From contig NZ_LBMD01000001.1 in assembly GCF_001293645.1 (NCBI RefSeq), forward strand, positions 310,001 through 374,000: a DNA stretch of 64,000 nucleotides, read 5' to 3'. This document shows, in pieces, positions 50,591-59,392 of the stretch. Under the pieces are notes generated by a model. It saw nothing but the letters and a program-made list of their open reading frames with translations. It was not told where the DNA came from and did not search any database. This DNA is from Bacillus sp. CHD6a (lineage in GTDB: Bacteria; Bacillota; Bacilli; Bacillales; Bacillaceae_I). Numbering within the stretch: position 1 is the stretch's first letter; each line of letters opens with the position of its first letter. The translations under genes were made by a program, and so were the position numbers.

Positions 50591-50839
50591 ATGGCATCCC
50601 CTTATCTATGCCCAAATTGTAAAACCAACCGCTCGCGTTTTAACATTATTGAACAAGTGGCAAAGTCCGTGAAGTTAAATCCTCAATCAGGTGAAGTGAT
50701 AGAGGAGTATACATCGGGCAATACGGACCCCTTCCATATTCCGTATAAAGGTCCTACTCAAAAAATACAATGTGCCACCTGTGGAAATGTTGATGAAGAA
50801 ATCACTTTTATCAAACATGCAGAATACCAAAAAGGATAA
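50591..50839 (+). CDS. Small zinc-ribbon protein, 82 aa
   Basis: AAAGGAGG ten bases before ATG 50591; the longer frame from 50528 crosses the terminator. Two knuckles, YLCPNCKTNRSRF and IQCATCGNVDEE, suggest a zinc ribbon split by about 45 residues (VAKSVKLNPQSGEVIEEY). Found in Bacillus genomes as an uncharacterised protein; function unknown. Confidence 0.75.
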   Translation: MASPYLCPNCKTNRSRFNIIEQVAKSVKLNPQSGEVIEEYTSGNTDPFHIPYKGPTQKIQCATCGNVDEEITFIKHAEYQKG

Positions 50840-50868
50840 CAGGCCTAAGTTGCCTATTATCCTTTTTT
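50831..50868 (+). terminator. Terminator of the zinc-ribbon gene
   Basis: AAAGGATAA-CAGGC, loop, GCCTA-TTATCCTTTTTT. Confidence 0.85.
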
Positions 50869-50953
50869 CTATGTATCCTTAAAAATCAATACTATTTCAC
50901 TTTTCTTTGCATATCCATTTAGCATCAGGAATAAATGGAGGGTGTGTCTAATT

Positions 50954-51694
50954 ATGGGACATGATGAAAATTACTACCTGGCAGTTCAATATCAATTGTT
51001 GGCAGATTATTATAAATACTCCGATCCACAACAATATATTTACTTTTATTCCATGCATATTAATCATTTGCAGAAATGGATAGCAACAATAAAACCCGTT
51101 CCAAAAAGAGATGATCCTTCAAACAATAGCGCTCAACTTAGGATCCTTCATGCATCCCCTGGGACTATGGCGGTGGATGTGCATATAAACAATAACCCCA
51201 TATTAAAAGACTTGCGCTATACAAACAGCAGTAGATATTTAGATATACTACCAACAAGCAATCAAATAGAAGTAATTCAAAACGGGCAAAAGTTAATTAC
51301 AGGTACACTTCAGGCAATCTCAAATATGTCTTATACAATCGCAATTGCCGGTATAAAGGATGACCTACAACTAATTCCAATCAAGGATGATTCTACTATA
51401 CCCAAAAGTGAATCAAAACTCCGTTTTTGGCACTTATCCCCAGATGCCCCTTCTGTTGATATTGCCGTTAAAAAAGGCGATGTTGTTTTTTCTGATATAC
51501 CTTACAGCGGAATATCTGATTATCTTGGACTTACACCGATGACAGTTGATCTTGAAATAAGGGTTGCCGGTACAAAAGATATCGTGCTTCCACTAAACAG
51601 GGTAAGCTTGAAGCCGGATGTTGCTTATACCATGGTAGCAGTTGGGCTTGTGAAAAACAGTCCACCTTTGGAAGCTATCTTTTTAGCGCCTTGA
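50954..51694 (+). CDS. Tandem DUF4397 domain protein
   Basis: 246 residues. An N-terminal helical region (YYLAVQYQLLADYYKYSDPQ) precedes two DUF4397 beta-sandwich repeats beginning LRILHASPGTMAVDVHIN (about residue 62) and LRFWHLSPDAPSVDIAVK (about residue 155). DUF4397 proteins are usually exported, but no signal peptide is visible here; in spore formers they may be coat-associated. ATG 50954 is preferred to the GTG at 50942, which is too close to GGAGG. Confidence 0.82.
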   Translation: MGHDENYYLAVQYQLLADYYKYSDPQQYIYFYSMHINHLQKWIATIKPVPKRDDPSNNSAQLRILHASPGTMAVDVHINNNPILKDLRYTNSSRYLDILPTSNQIEVIQNGQKLITGTLQAISNMSYTIAIAGIKDDLQLIPIKDDSTIPKSESKLRFWHLSPDAPSVDIAVKKGDVVFSDIPYSGISDYLGLTPMTVDLEIRVAGTKDIVLPLNRVSLKPDVAYTMVAVGLVKNSPPLEAIFLAP

Positions 51695-51703
51695 TATGTA
51701 AAA

Positions 51704-51738
51704 TGCTCAATCAACTTGTGATTGAGCACCGTGTTTTA
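51704..51738 (+). terminator. Terminator of the DUF4397 gene
   Basis: TGCTCAATCA, loop, TGATTGAGCA, then CCGTGTTTTAATT. Confidence 0.8.
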
Positions 51739-51743
51739 ATTCA

Positions 51744-51872
51744 TTAGCACCAAGCAGCACCAACGATGATTAATAGAATAAACAATACTACGATTAACAC
51801 GAAAGAGCTTCCGTAACCACCTGGGTATCCTGCTCCTGCTACTTGACCGTAACCGCAACCACACCAACTCAT
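51744..51872 (-). CDS. YjcZ-family sporulation membrane peptide, 42 aa
   Basis: ATG 51872 after GGAGGTG. MSWCGCGYGQVAGAGYPGG then FVLIVVLFILLIIVGAAWC, the YjcZ helix. Nearly the same C-terminal helix as the peptide at 40135. Confidence 0.9.
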   Translation of the reverse strand: MSWCGCGYGQVAGAGYPGGYGSSFVLIVVLFILLIIVGAAWC

Positions 51873-51914
51873 AGCTGTCACCTCCTCTACAAAGGTATTA
51901 TCGAAGCTTGGTAA

Positions 51915-52007
51915 TTAATAGCTGAGGACTCCTGCACCAACAATCACCAATAAGATAAACAGAACAACTATTAATGCGAATCCTGATCCATAACCAGAAC
52001 CACCCAT
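51915..52007 (-). CDS. YjcZ-family sporulation membrane peptide, 30 aa
   Basis: ATG 52007 after GGAGGTG. MGGSGYGSGFALIVVLFI then LLVIVGAGVLSY. Shortest of the three; 42 bp upstream of the next YjcZ gene, so probably one operon. Confidence 0.88.
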   Translation of the reverse strand: MGGSGYGSGFALIVVLFILLVIVGAGVLSY

Positions 52008-52151
52008 GCTCTACACCTCCCCCTCTTTCCTAATACATAATGTATTCATGGGGCGCGTATTGGTAAAGGCATATGCCCAGTTCCAAAAAAATTGGGTGGT
52101 TTTTACTACTAAGCCCTTAGGCGTTGTAGTACCAAGTAAGTTATATGAAAA

Positions 52152-52177
52152 ATAAAAACCGGGCAGAAACCGCCCGG
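52152..52177 (-). terminator. Orphan terminator-like hairpin
   Basis: Minus strand: CCGGGC, loop, GCCCGG, TTTTTA. No gene ends here on the minus strand. The stem is the same as that at 35821. Confidence 0.6.
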
Positions 52178-52215
52178 ACCTTTAAAACTGAAAATTTTAG
52201 TTATTGGATAATCGT

Positions 52216-52287
52216 CGCTGTTGATTTCCGCAAAAGGCTTCGCTTTCCTAGGGGCACTGCTGAAGCCTCCTCGGCTTCGCCTAACCC
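52216..52287 (-). repeat. GC-rich structured repeat, truncated copy
   Basis: CGCTGTTGATTTCCGCAAAA to CCTCGGCTTCGCCTAACCC, followed by the junction word CACTGAAAAAGAACTTGATT, also seen at 26.3-26.4 kb. Confidence 0.7.
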
Positions 52288-52326
52288 ACTGAAAAAGAAC
52301 TTGATTTTAAAAATTTACTAAACACC

Positions 52327-52453
52327 GCTGTTGATTTCCGCAAATGGCTTCGCTTTCCTAGGGGCTGACGTGAGCCTCCTCGGCTACGCCTGCGGGGTCT
52401 CCACCTAGCGCTAGCTCCCTCAGGAGTCTTCGCCTTTTGCTCCAATCAACAGC
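52327..52453 (-). repeat. GC-rich structured repeat, full copy
   Basis: Perfect 10-bp inverted ends GCTGTTGATT (52327-52336) and AATCAACAGC (52444-52453). The interior is nearly identical to the copy at 26463. Confidence 0.85.
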
Positions 52454-52480
52454 TAGGAATCAATAAAAACTTTACGTTTT

Positions 52481-52567
52481 CAGTTATTCAGTGGCATCCC
52501 TCGTTTCGGGGTCTGAATCTACCGTTACCCCCCGCTGGAGTCTACGCCATTTGCTCCGATCCACAGC
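52481..52567 (-). repeat. GC-rich structured repeat, right-end partial copy, diverged
   Basis: Starts TTCAGTGGCATCCCTCGTTT and ends TTTGCTCCGATCCACAGC; it parallels the partial copy at 26625-26706. Confidence 0.65.
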
Positions 52568-52659
52568 TAATAATGGAGGAGATGTTACGTTAATACTTAT
52601 CCAGTGTTAACTCGTTAAGATGTTTTTTCATAAACCCTTAAATGAATGTAGCCACTTTG

Positions 52660-52784
52660 TTGATTGGAGTGGAAGGCGCGAAGACGCCCGCGGGAGGAAG
52701 GGACAGGTGAGACCCCGGAAGGCGGAGCCTGTGGAGGCTCATGGACCGCCCGCAGGCAAGCGAAACGCCTGGAACGGAAATCAA
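52660..52784 (+). repeat. GC-rich structured repeat, full copy, opposite orientation
   Basis: TTGATTGGAGTGGAAGGCGC to CGCCTGGAACGGAAATCAA, 125 bp. Together with 52216-52567 it reproduces the arrangement at 26.2-26.85 kb. No other gene is seen in 52008-52850. Confidence 0.85.
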
Positions 52785-52810
52785 CCGTTTTACATGCTCT
52801 ATTGTCTTAA

Positions 52811-52846
52811 TATAAAAAGCATGGTAAAAAATCACCATGCTTTTTG
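52811..52846. terminator. Terminator of ypmRS
   Basis: AAAAAGCATGGT, loop, ACCATGCTTTTT, symmetric. On the minus strand it ends ...GCTTTTTATA, a few bases after the ypmS stop. Confidence 0.85.
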
Positions 52847-52850
52847 GGTG

Positions 52851-53438
52851 TTAGTCCTCAACTGGGACTAGTAGTTTAAATTCGATATCGTCGCGTTCAA
52901 GATTAAATTTTGTGAATTTTACTTTTGTATCACTTTGCAGCTCTAGTTCTTGAAGTGCGACATAGATACTTTGTTCGTTCGGTATTATTGTAACCCAGGA
53001 TGGTAAAGGGTAATTATCACCTACATACTTTAATACCATGGATACAGGTACTTGCAACCTTCCAATCGACATGGAGTCCTGTTTTAACACTACATCACCA
53101 TTTTCCTGAATTTCAGGCATAAACGTCATAGTGAGGGGGATGTTCCTCTCAAACACTGTCATTTCACCCCTGAGCTCCACTCTGTCAGTCAGCACCACTT
53201 CATAATTTAAAGGTCTTCTTGTTTCTTTTTCCAAATAGTAACGGATAAGTTCATTTAAGTTTTCTTTATCTGATTGGATTGTAAAAGCAACCCTTTTTCG
53301 ATCGTCATCCTTGCCGGGTAAATTAAATTTTGAGTGTTTTGGCAGTAGCACCAAGAATATTGCTACTCCTGCAATTATAATATTTATTACTAGCAAGCTT
53401 AAAAAAGCCGTTTTCCAGTTGATTACTTTCTTCACCAT
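52851..53438 (-). CDS. ypmS: YpmS family membrane-anchored protein (DUF2140)
   Basis: 195 residues. N-terminal anchor WKTAFLSLLVINIIIAGVAI, then an extracytoplasmic domain with YYLEKETRRPLNYEVVLTDR, VELRGEMTVFERNIPLTMTF and VPVSMVLKYVGDNYPLPSWV. Matches YpmS; function unknown. ATG 53438 (AGAGGG just upstream) or the adjacent GTG. It follows ypmR by 11 bp. Confidence 0.88.
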   Translation of the reverse strand: MVKKVINWKTAFLSLLVINIIIAGVAIFLVLLPKHSKFNLPGKDDDRKRVAFTIQSDKENLNELIRYYLEKETRRPLNYEVVLTDRVELRGEMTVFERNIPLTMTFMPEIQENGDVVLKQDSMSIGRLQVPVSMVLKYVGDNYPLPSWVTIIPNEQSIYVALQELELQSDTKVKFTKFNLERDDIEFKLLVPVED

Positions 53439-53449
53439 AACCCTCTCCA

Positions 53450-54352
53450 CTACTCTTCTTCTAACATCTCATCCAATGATGTTTCCTCATTAAACCGCTT
53501 AACTTCTTGTACAACATTATAACCTATTAATTCATACCCTTTTTGGTTAGGATGAAACTGATCATCATCTAGTAAATTTTCCTCTGGCTCGATAAAAATG
53601 TCTTGTATCGGAACATAGGCTGTATTAGGATACTCATCTAAGACTGAAACGGTTGTAGCATTCCAATTAGTAACAACCTCATTCATTTCCTCAATTTCTT
53701 GGAAATATTGATAAAAAGGATTAAATAGCCCCACTAAGTATACTCTACTGGTATCATTATGTGTCCTTACTTCACTTAGCACACTATCGAGCCTTTTAGC
53801 GTATAACTCTTGTTCTTTATCAAAAAGAGAAAATGTTAGATCAAGGAAATTTTCGCGTATTACCTTCATCAGATCATTTCCGCCAACCGTCATAAAGATT
53901 ACATCTGCTTCAGCAAGAGCCTCCTGCACTTCTGGATCTTGCAACCTTTTTAAGAGATGATTAGTCCTATTTCCCCTTACACCAAGATTAGTGACACTTA
54001 CGTTGTCGATATATGGTTTGGACTCATAATGTTGTTTCACTACTGATGTAAATCCACCTTTTTTGGACTCGTCTCCAACACCTTGTGTCAGGGAATCACC
54101 AAAAAAGACCAATTTAAACGACCTGTTAAAAAATTCTTCGGTTACTTCCTCTTTTTCTTCAATATTCATTATTTTATTCTTGTTCTCGGCAGACTCTTCT
54201 TTGAAAAAATCTTTGAAAAGCTCTCTTTCATTTTGGCTTTCTCTTCGTTCCTTCGCTTTCTCCAAAACATAACTGGAAGAATTTTCTGCGGAACAACTAA
54301 CCATACTAACTATTATTAGCCCAAGTAAGGCTATTTTCCAAAATTTAACCAT
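53450..54352 (-). CDS. ypmR: YpmR-like SGNH/GDSL hydrolase lipoprotein
   Basis: 300 residues from ATG 54352 (AAGGAG seven bases upstream). Lipobox IIVSMVSCSAEN, a charged linker, then SGNH blocks: LVFFGDSLTQGVGDESK (Ser), LGVRGNRTNHLLKRL (Gly), MTVGGNDLMKV (Asn) and DDQFHPNQKGYELIG (Asp, His). A surface esterase or lipase-like enzyme; substrate unknown. Operon with ypmS as in B. subtilis. Confidence 0.9.
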   Translation of the reverse strand: MVKFWKIALLGLIIVSMVSCSAENSSSYVLEKAKERRESQNERELFKDFFKEESAENKNKIMNIEEKEEVTEEFFNRSFKLVFFGDSLTQGVGDESKKGGFTSVVKQHYESKPYIDNVSVTNLGVRGNRTNHLLKRLQDPEVQEALAEADVIFMTVGGNDLMKVIRENFLDLTFSLFDKEQELYAKRLDSVLSEVRTHNDTSRVYLVGLFNPFYQYFQEIEEMNEVVTNWNATTVSVLDEYPNTAYVPIQDIFIEPEENLLDDDQFHPNQKGYELIGYNVVQEVKRFNEETSLDEMLEEE

Positions 54353-54471
54353 CATAAAACTCCTTAATTTGTTAAGGATTACATCCGTTACTAACATTAT
54401 ACGATAGTACACTTTTTTATAACATACCCTAATGTATTTTTCAAAATTAAAAGGTTGGGAGGTTGTTTACA

Positions 54472-54615
54472 TTGAAGGAAAAAGAAATACTTGCTTGCAA
54501 TGAAGAGGTTTCAAAAGAGCTATTTTCAAAAGAACTATTTGTAATAGTCACAGACGGATTGACTGCCACTAGAGAAGAGGAGATTAATGAAAATCAAAAG
54601 GATCACTCTGATTAA
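54472..54615 (+). CDS. Small acidic protein, 47 aa
   Basis: TTG 54472, GGAGG nine bases upstream. (M)KEKEILACNEEVSKELFSK, then FVIVTDGLTATREEEINENQ. Not recognised. Its 3' end overlaps the sco terminator hairpin, and it diverges from ypmR. Moderately supported by its ribosome site only. Confidence 0.5.
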   Translation: MKEKEILACNEEVSKELFSKELFVIVTDGLTATREEEINENQKDHSD

Positions 54616-54628
54616 GAAAGAGTGATCC
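54590..54628 (-). terminator. Terminator of sco
   Basis: Minus strand: GGATCACTCT, loop, AGAGTGATCC, TTTTGATTTTC, 9 bp after the stop at 54637. Confidence 0.8.
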
Positions 54629-54636
54629 CGTCAACG

Positions 54637-55221
54637 TTATTTTTGCTCTAAGAGGATTCCTGCATGTTCTAATATTTCTTCGTAAGGAACATCCAAGCCA
54701 TCATAACTTTTTAGTATTGTACCTTCTTGATCAATCAAGTAAAAACTTGTTCCATGGACCACTTCGCCGCCGTTTTTGGGTTTAGCTACAATTGTTTTAA
54801 AGTTTTCCATTCCAAACTCTTCAATCTCTTTCTGTGTGTATCCTGTTAAAAAGTCCCAAGATGTATAGTCTGCTTCGAAGTTATTCCCGAATTCCTTCAG
54901 TACTTGAGGGGTATCAACTTCAGGATCAACAGAAAAGGATAAGAATTTAACATCTAATTTTTCTTCATTGGCCATTCTTTGTAATCTGGCCATGTTTGCC
55001 GTCATAGGAGGACATACTGTTGTACAGTTGGTAAAGACCATATTTGCTACAGTGACTTCACCTTTTAAATTCTCTAGACTGACTTGCTCGTTATCTTGGT
55101 TTATGTATTGAAAATTTGCCAGTTCCCAATCTGTTGTATCAGGTATCGTTGCATTGCCACTACATGCGGCAAGAAACACTGCACAAAGTCCAATTAGAAG
55201 TATCTTACTGTGATTTAACAC
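54637..55221 (-). CDS. ypmQ: Sco1/SenC/PrrC family copper-binding lipoprotein
   Basis: 194 residues. Lipobox VFLAACSGN; thioredoxin-like fold with the copper/thiol motif VFTNCTTVCPPMTANMARL (CxxxC) and a late His in GEVVHGTSFYLIDQ. It helps build the CuA centre of cytochrome c oxidase outside the membrane. GTG 55221 is eight bases after AAAAGG and is the probable start; the GTG at 55230 is part of that ribosome site. Neighbours ypmR/ypmS as in B. subtilis. Confidence 0.92.
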   Translation of the reverse strand: MLNHSKILLIGLCAVFLAACSGNATIPDTTDWELANFQYINQDNEQVSLENLKGEVTVANMVFTNCTTVCPPMTANMARLQRMANEEKLDVKFLSFSVDPEVDTPQVLKEFGNNFEADYTSWDFLTGYTQKEIEEFGMENFKTIVAKPKNGGEVVHGTSFYLIDQEGTILKSYDGLDVPYEEILEHAGILLEQK

Positions 55222-55343
55222 GATTTTCACCTTTTTTCGCTAGTTATTTTCCAATCAAATCGTACCACTTCTTACAGGTAGATAAAAGGAACTGCAGAAT
55301 AAATTCATAAAAATAACACATTTGTTAGTAGTGGAGGTAAAGG

Positions 55344-56615
55344 ATGCAAAGAGAATCTGAGACAATTAGTATAATATCCATCACATCAACATCCGTCATC
55401 CTTGTCTTTGGAAACTCGATGCTTATTCCAGTGCTGCCAGAAATCCGTCATGATCTACAATTATCTCAAGTACAAGCAAGTCTTATCCTTTCCATATTCT
55501 CCATCGCTGGAGCTGTTACTATCCCATTTATCGGATATTTATCTGATAGATTCTCCAGAAAGAACATAATTCTGGCTTCGCTTTTACTTTATGGATTTGG
55601 TGGATTAGTTTCAGCGATAGCTTCTATCCTACAAGCACCCTATACATTTGAGGGAATCATTTTTGGCAGGATTCTTCAAGGAGTAGGCTCAGCAGGAACA
55701 GCTCCGATTGCCATGGCAATTATAGCAGACTTGTTTTCAGGGAACAAACAGTTAAAGGTACTAAGCCTAATGGAAACAACCAATAGTTTAGGGAAAGTGG
55801 TATCTCCTTTGATTGGAGCATGTATTGCACTGATTATGTGGCACTATGTTTTCTTTGTCTTTCCTTTAGCTTGTGGCATTTTGTTTGTTCTCTTCTATTA
55901 TTATGTTGGTAAGGAAGAGTCTCCTTCTGAAAAAATAATTTTCAAGAACTATGTACGGCATTTAGGAGGAGTATTAAAAGGTAATAAGTATTATTTAATG
56001 ACAAGTTATAGTGCTGGTGCACTCTGCCTCTATTTACTTTTTGGTTTGTTGTTTTATTCATCTAATGTGTTGGAAAACAAATTTGAAACTCATGGTTTTT
56101 TAAATGGTGTGATACTTTCTTTTCCGCTTTTATTTTTGACGATTGCATCCTTTCTAACTGGAAATGTATTAGGAAAGTTCCATGGCAACATCCACCGAAT
56201 TGTCATTGTTAATTTTTTTCTTCTTAGCTTCTTTCTACTTGGAATATTGCTAAATAAGAGTCTATGGTGGACCATGTTCATGATATCTTTAATTAGCAGT
56301 TCTATTGGTATAGTTCTTCCATGCATGAATGCCATTATCACTAATTCTGTCAAGAAAAAGGCTAGAGGATTTGTAACAGCTCTATACGGATCAGTCAGGT
56401 TTGCCGGAATTGCGCTTGGACCAATTGTCTTTGGCTTTTTTATAGATTTTTCCATTCCTACAATCTTTGTAATTTCTTCTGTACTTTGTTTATTACAAGC
56501 CATTCTATGCTTTTGGTTTTTAGAAGGAAAAAAGATAAGTATGTCGCTTCCTGCCATCACCAATTGGTTTTCTATGTTAAATTTACCGTTTCAACGAAAA
56601 AAACAAAAAGGCTGA
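55344..56615 (+). CDS. MFS drug/metabolite exporter
   Basis: 423 residues, about 12 membrane helices. MFS motif A GYLSDRFSRKNIILASLLLY after helix 2, motif C-like GVGSAGTAPIAMAIIADLFS, and LGKVVSPLIGACIALI in helix 5, which point to a proton antiporter (DHA subfamily). Similar to uncharacterised Bacillus exporters such as YmfD; substrate unknown. GGAGG before ATG. Divergent from sco, convergent with the VWA operon. Confidence 0.88.
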   Translation: MQRESETISIISITSTSVILVFGNSMLIPVLPEIRHDLQLSQVQASLILSIFSIAGAVTIPFIGYLSDRFSRKNIILASLLLYGFGGLVSAIASILQAPYTFEGIIFGRILQGVGSAGTAPIAMAIIADLFSGNKQLKVLSLMETTNSLGKVVSPLIGACIALIMWHYVFFVFPLACGILFVLFYYYVGKEESPSEKIIFKNYVRHLGGVLKGNKYYLMTSYSAGALCLYLLFGLLFYSSNVLENKFETHGFLNGVILSFPLLFLTIASFLTGNVLGKFHGNIHRIVIVNFFLLSFFLLGILLNKSLWWTMFMISLISSSIGIVLPCMNAIITNSVKKKARGFVTALYGSVRFAGIALGPIVFGFFIDFSIPTIFVISSVLCLLQAILCFWFLEGKKISMSLPAITNWFSMLNLPFQRKKQKG

Positions 56616-56638
56616 CTTTTTACGTCAACCTCTATTGG

Positions 56639-59392
56639 TTATTTACGTTTTCTGTTCTTTGCTTTCAATAGTTGGTTCATACGATCTTCTGAAGGTTTTG
56701 TTTCATTCGGTGGAATTGGTGTTTCTTTCCGTGGTTTAAATTCCTTCATTTCTTCTACTTTTGGCTCTTCCCTTTTTTTCGACTGTTTAACCTTCTTTCT
56801 ATGAATTACTGGTGCTTTCCATTTTTTATCGGATTCATTCTTTTCTTTTTTCTCCTTACTTTTTTTCCAAAAGACTAGCGATAGTAAACCGAACCTTCTT
56901 ATGAAAATTTCAATAATCAGTAAGAAAAAAGCAATGATGATAAAAGGTAACCACATCGTCTGAGACTGATAAACATTTTTATGGTAAGGACGAAATACTT
57001 CCCTAGGATCCTCTATCACTTTTCCATTTTGATTTGTTGTAATGTTTTTCAGCAAATCCATATTTACTGGTCTTTGCTCAAACTCCGTGGAAAAAGGTAC
57101 AACCATACCGCTAGTATAAGTTGAGACCGTCTCTCCTTCCTCTTCTTGGGTAATATTTAGAAAGTAAATGTCGGGTATGGCTGAAAATTCCACTTCATAC
57201 TGTCCAGGACCCACCATTTTACTTTTAGCGTCTTCTATAATTTGACCTTTATTGTTTGAGACTGATATGGATACAGGCATCAATATTTCCTCAATTGCTT
57301 CCACTTTCACGGATGCTCTACCTCCATCAACAGTAGTAGAGATGTCATAAGCTCCCTTCTCATAAGATGGTAAAGACCACGTCACCATCTCGTTCCAAAA
57401 AGCTGTCCATTCTTCCCACGAAGGAAACCCACCACTCCAGGCACCGGAAACATCCGAAGTCCAAGCGATTGTTCTCCCTAATCCGTAATTCATTCGAGCA
57501 AGGATGGGATCTTCTTTTTCACTGGAAATGATCTGCTCAGCCCGTGATTTCAATGTCGTTGCTATATACGTATTAAGGAACGGTGTCCCATTTTCAAACC
57601 TTTTGGACCAATCATATCCTTGATATACATTCGGGACATGTGGATTGTCTTCTATATATGTTTTAGTAGTAAGGGCGGTTTCTCTAGATAGAATACTTGG
57701 GACTGAGCTTGCTTCATATACTTCGTAAAATCTTCCTGTTCCTATCTCTGCCAATTCTTCTAACAAGGAAGTATCTGCATCTCCACCGATTGCTACTGTC
57801 GATAATGTTACATTGTTCGTTAAACCTTCTTCAATGATTTCCTCATATGGCCCATCATTGGATTGTCCATCTGTTAACAGGATAATATGTTTGCGTTTGA
57901 GGTCCATTTCATTGAGTTGCTGATATGCTTGATTTAAAGCTGGGAAAATATCTGTACCACCACCTAAGGCGGTTGAACGAATAGTCTCAATTACCTCTTC
58001 TTTATCTTTAATGGGGGTTGTTTCTACAACTTCCCAAGGCTCCGTATCAAAGGCTATAAAACCAAACGTGTCTTCTTCTTTCAGTAGTTCCACCGAACGT
58101 GCTGCAGCTTCTTTCGCTAAATTAAATTTTTCTCCCATCATACTTCCCGAACGGTCCAAGACGATTATCAAACCAAGAGAAGGAATTTCTTTTTTACCTT
58201 TTACATCCATATCCACCGGTAGAATTTTTTCTATCGGAGTTTGGAAATATCCACCGAGACCATAGGATTCATTGCCTCCTGTCATCGTGAAACCGACACC
58301 AAAATCTCTAACTGCTGTTTCAATCAGTTCCATCTGATTACCACTTAATAGGTGACCGGAAACGTTATGAAAAATTATACTTTCATATGCAAGGAAACCG
58401 CTCAGAGTCGTTGGCAAAAGGTTCGGATGGATACGATCAACCTTCCATCCGCTTGCATCTAACGCTCGAAACACATTTTCCCCTTCCCCCTCCAGGTCTA
58501 CCATAAGCACTTTAGGTTGGCCTGATACCTGTGTTAGAGAGTGCGAGATATTGTTTTCCACAATCTTATCTATTTTTGGGAAAATTTCCGCCTTGAACGT
58601 ATATAATCCAGGATCTTTTAAAGGAATAGTATAGGAATAAGTATTCGACCCTTTTGCCACTACAACTTCCTCTTTAATGATGGTTTCATTATTTTGAGTA
58701 ATATGCAATGTGGCTTGCGTGTCTACATTAGCTTCAAGACCAATTTGGAATGGGACAGCTTCCCCTTCAAAGCTTGTTTGTGGAGTATGAAAAGATTGTA
58801 GTGACACATCTTCCACATAAGGTGGCTGAAATGCCATTGCATCCATTTCTATATTTCTACCTTTATAAAAACTAGATTGTTTCGTACTATTCCCATTTGT
58901 TTCAATTCCATCAGTTAGTAAAACAATTCTGCCTTTACGGTCCTCTGGGATGTAATTTGCGGCAAATTCCAATCCCTCTTCCATATTAGTGAATTGTGAA
59001 CCGTCATTTACAGAAAGTTGGTGAATGGTTTCCTGTTGATTGGTAAAAGATCGTTCAAGTTTCGGCTTTTCTGAAAAAGTAACAATGCTATAACTATCCT
59101 CTTCTTTCTTCTGCTTAATAGCTTCATTAATGGAAGATAATATTTGTCCTTCCATCCTTTTCACGCTATCGGATTGGTCTACAAGGAACACAGTATGTAC
59201 CCCTTTTACAGGGGAAAGAAGCGATGGTATACATAGCCCCAGTATAAGAAACAAATAGATGATGCTTCGCAAGGAGATAATGACATACTCCTTTTTCCGC
59301 TTCACTTTCTTTTTACGCCAGAACAATACAAGACTGATTAGTACCGGAATAAGAAATAAAAGCATGAGAGGATGTTCAATTTGAAATTCCAC
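56639..59392 (-). CDS. Large membrane protein with two VWA domains
   Basis: 917 residues. N-terminal membrane pair (HPLMLLFLIPVLISLVLFWR, SIIYLFLILGLCIPSLL), a degenerate VWA (VFLVDQSDSVKRMEGQILSS), a glutamine-amidotransferase-like segment (VLMVDLEGEGENVFRALDAS), a second VWA with a complete MIDAS start (IIVLDRSGSMMGEKFNLAKE), and a membrane helix (LPFIIIAFFLLIIEIFI) before a very basic tail. Last gene of the MoxR-DUF58-BatA-VWA operon; overlaps the BatA gene by 17 bp. Role unknown, probably MoxR-assisted complex assembly. Confidence 0.88.
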   Translation of the reverse strand: MEFQIEHPLMLLFLIPVLISLVLFWRKKKVKRKKEYVIISLRSIIYLFLILGLCIPSLLSPVKGVHTVFLVDQSDSVKRMEGQILSSINEAIKQKKEEDSYSIVTFSEKPKLERSFTNQQETIHQLSVNDGSQFTNMEEGLEFAANYIPEDRKGRIVLLTDGIETNGNSTKQSSFYKGRNIEMDAMAFQPPYVEDVSLQSFHTPQTSFEGEAVPFQIGLEANVDTQATLHITQNNETIIKEEVVVAKGSNTYSYTIPLKDPGLYTFKAEIFPKIDKIVENNISHSLTQVSGQPKVLMVDLEGEGENVFRALDASGWKVDRIHPNLLPTTLSGFLAYESIIFHNVSGHLLSGNQMELIETAVRDFGVGFTMTGGNESYGLGGYFQTPIEKILPVDMDVKGKKEIPSLGLIIVLDRSGSMMGEKFNLAKEAAARSVELLKEEDTFGFIAFDTEPWEVVETTPIKDKEEVIETIRSTALGGGTDIFPALNQAYQQLNEMDLKRKHIILLTDGQSNDGPYEEIIEEGLTNNVTLSTVAIGGDADTSLLEELAEIGTGRFYEVYEASSVPSILSRETALTTKTYIEDNPHVPNVYQGYDWSKRFENGTPFLNTYIATTLKSRAEQIISSEKEDPILARMNYGLGRTIAWTSDVSGAWSGGFPSWEEWTAFWNEMVTWSLPSYEKGAYDISTTVDGGRASVKVEAIEEILMPVSISVSNNKGQIIEDAKSKMVGPGQYEVEFSAIPDIYFLNITQEEEGETVSTYTSGMVVPFSTEFEQRPVNMDLLKNITTNQNGKVIEDPREVFRPYHKNVYQSQTMWLPFIIIAFFLLIIEIFIRRFGLLSLVFWKKSKEKKEKNESDKKWKAPVIHRKKVKQSKKREEPKVEEMKEFKPRKETPIPPNETKPSEDRMNQLLKAKNRKRK

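Noticed and set aside
52620-52871. Frames on both strands through the repeat at 52660
   Set aside because: The same translated words appear at 26.7 kb in the same repeat element, so they are not independent genes.
56090-56563. 157-codon minus-strand frame opposite the MFS gene
   Set aside because: Antisense to well-conserved MFS helices; no recognisable domain.
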